Assembly (NCBI GenBank): GCA_900756605.1
Contig: CAAEKX010000107.1
Span: 1-5,185 of the forward strand
Reading direction: 5' to 3'
DNA from: Coriobacteriia bacterium
GTDB taxonomy: Bacteria > Actinomycetota > Coriobacteriia > Coriobacteriales > QAMH01
DNA: 5,185 bases
The notes below the pieces were generated by a model. It had not been told where the DNA came from. It ran no database searches and saw only the letters and a list, made by a program, of their open reading frames with translations. Below, piece after piece: positions 4,711-5,185 of this stretch. Position 1 is the first letter of the stretch; each line of letters starts with the position of its first letter. Position numbers and translations under genes: made by a program.

Positions 4711-5185
4711 CTAGCAGAGCTCCCCACCATCGACCACGAGATGCTGTCCGGTCATGAAGCTGGACGCATCCGAGGCAAGGTAGAGCACTGCGTTCGCGCA
4801 ATCGGACACCTTTCCCGTGCGACCGAGGGGAATCTTCGTCAGAATCCCCGGCGCAATCTTCTGGAAGATGTCATCCGATCCTTCGGGATGCGTCATGTCG
4901 GTCTCGATGAAGCCCGGATACAGCGTGTTCATGCGCACGCCCTCCGGGGCAAGAAGCTTCGCGACGCATGGCGTGAGCGCGCGTATGGCGCCCTTGGTAG
5001 CCGTGTAGGCAACCGAACCCGCGGCCTTCCACGCGGCAAGCGAGGCAACGGGGATGATCGCTCCGACGTCGTTCTTGGCGCACTCCTCCCAGCCATGCTT
5101 GATCATGAACATGACGCCATCCAGGTTGACACCCAGGACCTTGCGCCAGTTGTCCGTATCAAACGCTGTCTCGAGTCCGCCCGAA
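4711..5185 (-). CDS. Short-chain dehydrogenase/reductase, C-terminal part (5' end outside window)
   Basis: The open frame runs to the right edge and gives 157 residues, about 60% of a 250-residue classical SDR. The TGxxxGxG cofactor loop is beyond the window. Visible are the active-site Asn in VLGVNLDG (N20), Ser in IIPVASLAAWKA (S48), and YTATK with Y60 and K64; the Ser-Tyr spacing of 12 is standard. PGFIETDM (90-97) and the closing YLASDASSFMTGQHLVVDGG (135-154) are typical of the 3-oxoacyl-ACP reductase/hydroxysteroid dehydrogenase type. All four visible catalytic positions are present, so the enzyme should be active as an NAD(P)-dependent alcohol/ketone oxidoreductase. The internal ATG at 5112 is not the start: conserved SDR sequence continues upstream of it to the edge. 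It is the first visible gene of the minus-strand operon, 39 bases before the MFS gene. It differs clearly from the second SDR here, so the two are not recent duplicates. Confidence 0.92.
   Translation of the reverse strand, partial: SGGLETAFDTDNWRKVLGVNLDGVMFMIKHGWEECAKNDVGAIIPVASLAAWKAAGSVAYTATKGAIRALTPCVAKLLAPEGVRMNTLYPGFIETDMTHPEGSDDIFQKIAPGILTKIPLGRTGKVSDCANAVLYLASDASSFMTGQHLVVDGGELC

Noticed and set aside
4711..5112. Treating the ATG at 5112 as the true start of the first SDR
   Set aside because: Conserved SDR sequence with the active-site Asn (VLGVNLDG) continues in frame upstream to the window edge, so this Met is internal.

Overview
The window is high-GC bacterial DNA with typical bacterial gene spacing and Shine-Dalgarno sites. 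The CarB fragment, the codon use (mostly G or C at third positions) and the short-chain dehydrogenase/MFS gene content suggest a high-GC anaerobic actinobacterium, possibly of the Coriobacteriia (gut Collinsella/Olsenella/Eggerthella relatives). This placement is an inference from the look of the proteins; no marker gene fixes it.

Layout. (1) 1-848, plus strand: the 3' end of carB, the large subunit of carbamoyl-phosphate synthase, including its whole allosteric domain. (2) 849-951: a convergent intergenic stretch with a strong hairpin that can end transcription from both sides, followed directly by a REP-like palindromic element. (3) 952-1260, minus strand: a small winged-helix protein that looks like the surviving C-terminal end of a larger gene, with a cluster of TTGCACTT-type repeats in its coding sequence. 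(4) 1261-1637: about 380 bases without a credible gene, holding three strong inverted repeats. (5) 1638-5185, minus strand: four genes in one direction with gaps of 39 to 66 bases, in transcription order a short-chain dehydrogenase (5' end outside the window), a 14-helix MFS transporter, a second short-chain dehydrogenase with an unusually long Ser-Tyr segment, and a VOC/glyoxalase-fold protein.

How the genes work together. carB belongs to pyrimidine/arginine synthesis and is unrelated to the rest. The minus-strand cluster reads as one operon for moving a small molecule across the membrane and changing it: two NAD(P)-dependent oxidoreductases that could interconvert hydroxyl and keto groups, a transporter, and a metal-dependent VOC enzyme. 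This resembles in kind the steroid or bile-acid modification gene sets of gut anaerobes, but nothing in the sequence fixes the substrate. The operon promoter and any linked regulator lie beyond 5185. No CRISPR array, tRNA, rRNA or intact insertion sequence was seen.
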